Assembly: GCA_035760645.1 (NCBI GenBank)
Contig: DASTSO010000140.1
Coordinates: 1 to 18,038 of the forward strand
DNA length: 18,038 nucleotides
Direction: 5' to 3'
DNA from: DASSTY01 sp035760645
GTDB taxonomy: Bacteria > Gemmatimonadota > Gemmatimonadetes > Gemmatimonadales > GWC2-71-9
A program made the position numbers and the translations under genes. A model generated the notes under the pieces. It did no database searches and had not been told where the DNA came from. It worked only from the letters and a program-made list of their open reading frames with translations. Below, in pieces: positions 15,218 through 18,038 of this stretch; within the stretch, counting starts at the first letter, position 1; every line of letters starts with the position of its first letter.

Positions 15218-17017
15218 TCAGGGCACCGGCGCGGTCCAGGGCCCCGTGAAGTTCGCCTCGTTCGGGGTGCCGGCCGGCTCCTCGGCGGTCGGCTGATAGA
15301 TGGCCAGCCCCGCATCGGGGCCGCCCGTCAGGTTGACGGAGGTGACGAGCCACGGGTGCGTCACGTAGGTCGGCTGGACGAACGACTGTCCCGGCTGGAG
15401 CTCGGCGTACGGGATGCCGGGACCGTTCTCGCTGTCGCGCGTGCCGGTGTAGCCGAGCCAGTAGACCCGGATCGGCTGGGTCCAGCCGTTCGTGAACCGG
15501 ATGCTCGTCGCGACGTTGCTGTTGAGCGACGTGAGCGTGCCTTCCTGCGCGGGGTCTTCCGCCTGGAGCGTGGTGCCGCCGACGTCCACGTCGAAGCTCA
15601 CGGGACTCCCCGTGGCGCCCGCGACGGTGGCCGTGACGGTGTGGATCCCCGGCGCCGGCCCGAGCGACCAGCCCGCGAGGGAGGCGATGCCGTCGGAATT
15701 CGTGACCACGCTCGCCGAGGAGCCCAGCTGACCGGTGGCGGCGTCCACCAGGAGCGCCTCCCCGGCCGTGGTGCCCGTGAACGTCACCGTCACGCCCGGC
15801 AGCGCGAGCCCGTTCCGCGTGACCGATACGGCCGGCAGCGCCGCGACGGGCCGGCCGGCGGTGCCGCCCTGCGCGGTCGGCGCGGCGGGCGCGAGCGTGG
15901 CGCCGGTGGTCGCGGTCCCCGGGTCCACCGCGCCGAACGGGCTGAGCTTCGTCGTGCTGCCGCCGAGGCAGCACAGGCCGAACGCACTGGCGTGGGCCTC
16001 CGCCGGGAGGAGCAGCTCGAGCGCGGGCGTGAGGCGACGCTCGAGGGCGTCCCAGCCGCTCCGCAGGAGCGAGGCGTGCCGGCCCGCGCGGAAGGTCGGC
16101 GGCGAGGGCGGCAGGGTGGAGCTGTCGAGGGTCGAGCAGTCGAGGAAGGGGCCCGCGGCGAGCGGCAGCACCTCGGCGCCGACCTGGTTCGTCTGCGGGT
16201 CCACCACGTTGTGCGCGATCCGGAGGCGGGCCTCGGTGGCCTGGTCCGCCGGCGCGTACGGCCCGTCGCCCACGTCGAGGTGGCAGATGGCGACGGTGAC
16301 CGCCTTCTGGAAGTCCGGCACGCCCGGCGGTGCGGCGGGGCTCACCGTGAAGTCGTAGAAGAGCGGGTACTGGTCGAACGGGGTGGCGAGCGGTCCGCTC
16401 AGCGGGACGGCGGGGGTGGGCAGCGGCGCGATCGTGATCAGCGAGGGCTGGGTCACCGAGCCGGTCGGAATGAAGATGCCGCCGTGCTTCGTGCCGGTGA
16501 CGACCGCGGTGTCCGGCGTGGTCGGCAGGATCACCGCCGCGGCGCCGTCGGGGCCGAGCGCACCCGGCGGGATGACCGGCGCGGGGAGTCCCACGAGGGA
16601 GTAGACGCCGCTCACGAACACCGTCACCGCCGTCTGCGTCTCGTCGGCGAGGCCGCCGCGCAGGTTGGTCGTCTGCAGCCGGTCGAGGGTGAAGCGAATG
16701 AGGTCGAACGCCTGGTCGCGCGCGTTCGCCGTCTTGCCCTTCTTCAGCGAGCCGTCGATCGCGTCCAGCTTCGACCTGGCCGCGGTGACGTTGCCGGCCA
16801 GAAAGAGATCCCCGGCCTGGCTCTTCAGACAGGTGAGGAGCTGGCTCTGGGTGCCGGTGCAGGGCGTGGTCGGGAGCCCGGCCGCCGCCGGCGTGCCCAT
16901 GGCCGCGGTGACGTCACCGCCGGAGGGCGAGGTGGGCGCCCGGCCGGACTGGTCCGAGCAGGCCGCTGGGCCCAGCAGTAGGGCGGTGAGTCCGAGCGCG
17001 AGCAGGCGGCGAGCCAT
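15218..17017 (-). CDS. Lipoprotein B: Cys-rich core, Ig-like domain and VHL-beta-like C-terminus
   Basis: A 599-residue secreted lipoprotein paralogous to lipoprotein A. The signal MARRLLALGLTALLLGPAAC gives lipidated C20 with Ser at +2. The shared core follows: LSGPLATPFDQYPLF (206-220), ICHLDVGDGPYAPAD (244-258), ARLRIAHNV (263-271) and CCLGGSTTKLSPFGAVD (349-365). One Ig-like domain spans about 395-478. Residues about 495-578 resemble the pVHL beta domain: SIRFTN (505-510), VYWLGYTG (518-525), YAELQPGQ (537-544) and TYVTHPWLVT (550-559). They align with VIFCNR, VWLNFDG, YPTLPPGT and SYRGHLWLFR of human VHL. The human hydroxyproline-pocket residues W88, Y98, S111, H115 and W117 correspond to W520, Y537, T550, H554 and W556. 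The start ATG follows GGAGGAG closely. A role in binding an exported peptide or protein is inferred. Confidence 0.87.
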   Translation of the reverse strand: MARRLLALGLTALLLGPAACSDQSGRAPTSPSGGDVTAAMGTPAAAGLPTTPCTGTQSQLLTCLKSQAGDLFLAGNVTAARSKLDAIDGSLKKGKTANARDQAFDLIRFTLDRLQTTNLRGGLADETQTAVTVFVSGVYSLVGLPAPVIPPGALGPDGAAAVILPTTPDTAVVTGTKHGGIFIPTGSVTQPSLITIAPLPTPAVPLSGPLATPFDQYPLFYDFTVSPAAPPGVPDFQKAVTVAICHLDVGDGPYAPADQATEARLRIAHNVVDPQTNQVGAEVLPLAAGPFLDCSTLDSSTLPPSPPTFRAGRHASLLRSGWDALERRLTPALELLLPAEAHASAFGLCCLGGSTTKLSPFGAVDPGTATTGATLAPAAPTAQGGTAGRPVAALPAVSVTRNGLALPGVTVTFTGTTAGEALLVDAATGQLGSSASVVTNSDGIASLAGWSLGPAPGIHTVTATVAGATGSPVSFDVDVGGTTLQAEDPAQEGTLTSLNSNVATSIRFTNGWTQPIRVYWLGYTGTRDSENGPGIPYAELQPGQSFVQPTYVTHPWLVTSVNLTGGPDAGLAIYQPTAEEPAGTPNEANFTGPWTAPVP

Positions 17018-17134
17018 GATCTCCTCCGAAGTGCGTGGGAAGGGTGGGGGACACGCAAGGGTCCGCTTCGCCCGTCGGACGGCGGTCGGACAGACGTACC
17101 GATTCCGGCGGTCGGCGGTCGAGCCGCCACCGGA

Positions 17135-18038
17135 TCAGGGCTGGGCGTCGACCAACCGCCTGAACCGCGGGTCGTTGGAGATCGGGCGGAACCACCACCC
17201 CGGATCGTCGGCCATGGCGGCGCGACGGTCCGGGTTGGCCGCCAGATAGAGCCGGAGCGATCGAAGCGCCTCGGTGGTATCGCCCACCAGCGTGTGCACG
17301 AAGGCGTCCGTGAGCAGGAGGTCCCGGGTGGGGTCGACCTCCGCGTCGCCGCGGGAGGCCCGCGCCAGGCGCCGGGCGCTGTCGGGCTGCCCGGCCCGCG
17401 CCAGCACGGCGGCGACGACCATGCGCTCGTACAGCCGCTGGAAACTCTGTCGCGCGGGCGGCGCGAGCGCGACGAGCGTGTCGGCGAGCGCGCGGGCGTG
17501 GGCCGGATCCGGCCGGCCGGCCTTCATGGTCATGAGCCAGAGCCGGCACTCGAGGATGATCGGCTCGCGGGGGAAGCGGCGGACGCCCTCGTCGCACCAG
17601 TGTCTCGCGTCGGCGAAGCGCTCGAGGTCGTAGGAGGTGAAGAAGAGTCGGCCGAGGATTTCGTCCACCGAGCGCAGGTAGGCGTCTGCCGCGTAGGCCC
17701 GCTCGGCGTATTCCTTCGCGTTGACGTCGTCGTTCTCGACCCGGGCGTAGAGATGCGCGAGGAGGCGCAGCGCCTCCGCCTGGTTCGGCGACTGTTTGAC
17801 GGCGGCGAGCAGATCGGCCTTCGCATCGGCCACGAGCTGGCGCTGCACGACGTCGTCGCGCTCGAGGCCGAGGAGATAGCGCCAGTAGCGCAGCGTTCCG
17901 CGCAGCTCGAGCGCGTCGGGGTCGCGCGCGTCGCGCTGCAGCGCCTGGTTCGCGTAGTCCAGGCCCTGGGCGATCAGCCCCTCCTTGAGCGGGTCGGCGC
18001 CCGTCAGACGCGCGCGCTCGTACGCGAGGCGGCCGCGC
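17135..18038 (-). CDS. C-terminal TPR-like half of a second receptor-type kinase (partial)
   Basis: The frame is open from the right edge to a TGA at 17137-17135, giving 300 visible residues. It is closely parallel to the C-terminal part of the 839-aa kinase: RDPDALELRGTLRYWR, the ERAYAADAYL and RLFFTSYDLE helices, CDEGVRRFP, ECRLWLMT, DPTRDLL and YLAANPDRRAAMADDPGWWF. The helical repeat pattern fits TPR-like repeats. The kinase domain itself lies outside the window, so calling the whole protein a kinase is inference from the paralogue. Lipoprotein B follows after 117 bp, which contains only a short GC hairpin (GGCGG/CCGCC near 17110-17125) and no promoter that I can support. Confidence 0.82.
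   Translation of the reverse strand, partial: RGRLAYERARLTGADPLKEGLIAQGLDYANQALQRDARDPDALELRGTLRYWRYLLGLERDDVVQRQLVADAKADLLAAVKQSPNQAEALRLLAHLYARVENDDVNAKEYAERAYAADAYLRSVDEILGRLFFTSYDLERFADARHWCDEGVRRFPREPIILECRLWLMTMKAGRPDPAHARALADTLVALAPPARQSFQRLYERMVVAAVLARAGQPDSARRLARASRGDAEVDPTRDLLLTDAFVHTLVGDTTEALRSLRLYLAANPDRRAAMADDPGWWFRPISNDPRFRRLVDAQP

Larger units (their letters stand above)
9578..18038 (-). repeat. Diverged tandem array of kinase and lipoprotein genes
   Basis: In transcription order the - strand carries kinase (partial), lipoprotein B, kinase, lipoprotein A, short kinase. Both lipoproteins share one core and both long kinases share the TolB/TPR half, so the unit kinase-plus-lipoprotein has been duplicated and has diverged. 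Each lipoprotein is closed by a GC hairpin. Divergence is high at protein level, so this is an old gene duplication rather than a recent DNA repeat. Confidence 0.75.

Noticed and set aside
12445..15249. A 934-codon open frame on the + strand across the kinase
   Set aside because: It is antisense to a kinase with every catalytic motif in place; the + strand product is low-complexity Arg/Val/Gly sequence.
17018..17134. Promoter or terminator between the partial kinase and lipoprotein B
   Set aside because: Only a 5-bp hairpin and weak -35-like TTGCGT without a matching -10 are seen.
1..18038. tRNA, rRNA, CRISPR, insertion sequence or phage features
   Set aside because: No direct-repeat array, no terminal inverted repeats with transposase motifs and no tRNA-like cloverleaf were seen; coding density leaves little room for them.

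Overview
The window is very GC-rich, densely coded bacterial DNA with two unlike halves. The first half (162-9577) is one unbroken + strand arginine biosynthesis operon. The second half (9578-18038) is a - strand array in which eukaryotic-type Ser/Thr kinases alternate with large secreted lipoproteins. High GC, Hanks-type kinases with a TolB-like/TPR sensor half, and an arginine operon of the transcarbamylase-on-N-acylornithine type resembling Bacteroidetes operons together suggest a member of Gemmatimonadota. This placement is inference from family resemblance; no rRNA or marker gene is present.

Region 1 (1-161): the last 27 codons of an upstream gene, probably an M20 metallopeptidase, then a short intergenic stretch. 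It holds a candidate ARG box (ATTGCATATTTATGCACT) that overlaps a -10 element, with a -35 element 17 bp further upstream. The argG ATG lies 6 bp after the -10, so the operon mRNA may be leaderless.

Region 2 (162-9577): argG, a P-loop protein of unknown function, argC, argD, argF' (N-acylornithine carbamoyltransferase), argB, argE' (M20 deacylase), argH and argR. Every junction overlaps by 4-11 bp, except argG/P-loop, which has a 1-bp gap. The route kept on the operon is N-acylglutamate -> phosphate -> semialdehyde -> N-acylornithine -> N-acylcitrulline -> citrulline -> argininosuccinate -> arginine. Residues that set acyl-group specificity in ArgF' (Val103, Glu313) are not those of the acetyl enzyme of Xanthomonas and point towards succinyl intermediates. 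No recognisable N-acylglutamate synthase (ArgA/ArgJ/GNAT) is present, which makes the P-loop protein interesting. ArgR is the last gene, so the operon is probably autoregulated.

Region 3 (9578-18038, - strand): reading in the direction of transcription, a kinase C-terminal half cut by the window edge, lipoprotein B, a complete 839-aa receptor-like kinase, lipoprotein A, and a short cytosolic kinase that apparently starts at ACG. The two lipoproteins are paralogues sharing an undescribed Cys-rich core (CHL..GDGPYAPAD, ARLRIAHNV, CCLGG.TTKLSPFGAVD) followed by Ig-like domains. Lipoprotein B ends in a domain that closely resembles the beta domain of the von Hippel-Lindau protein and keeps the hydroxyproline-pocket residues. 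Each lipoprotein gene is followed by a strong GC hairpin. The best new-biology candidates are the kinase/lipoprotein array with its VHL-like domain and the P-loop protein in the arginine operon.
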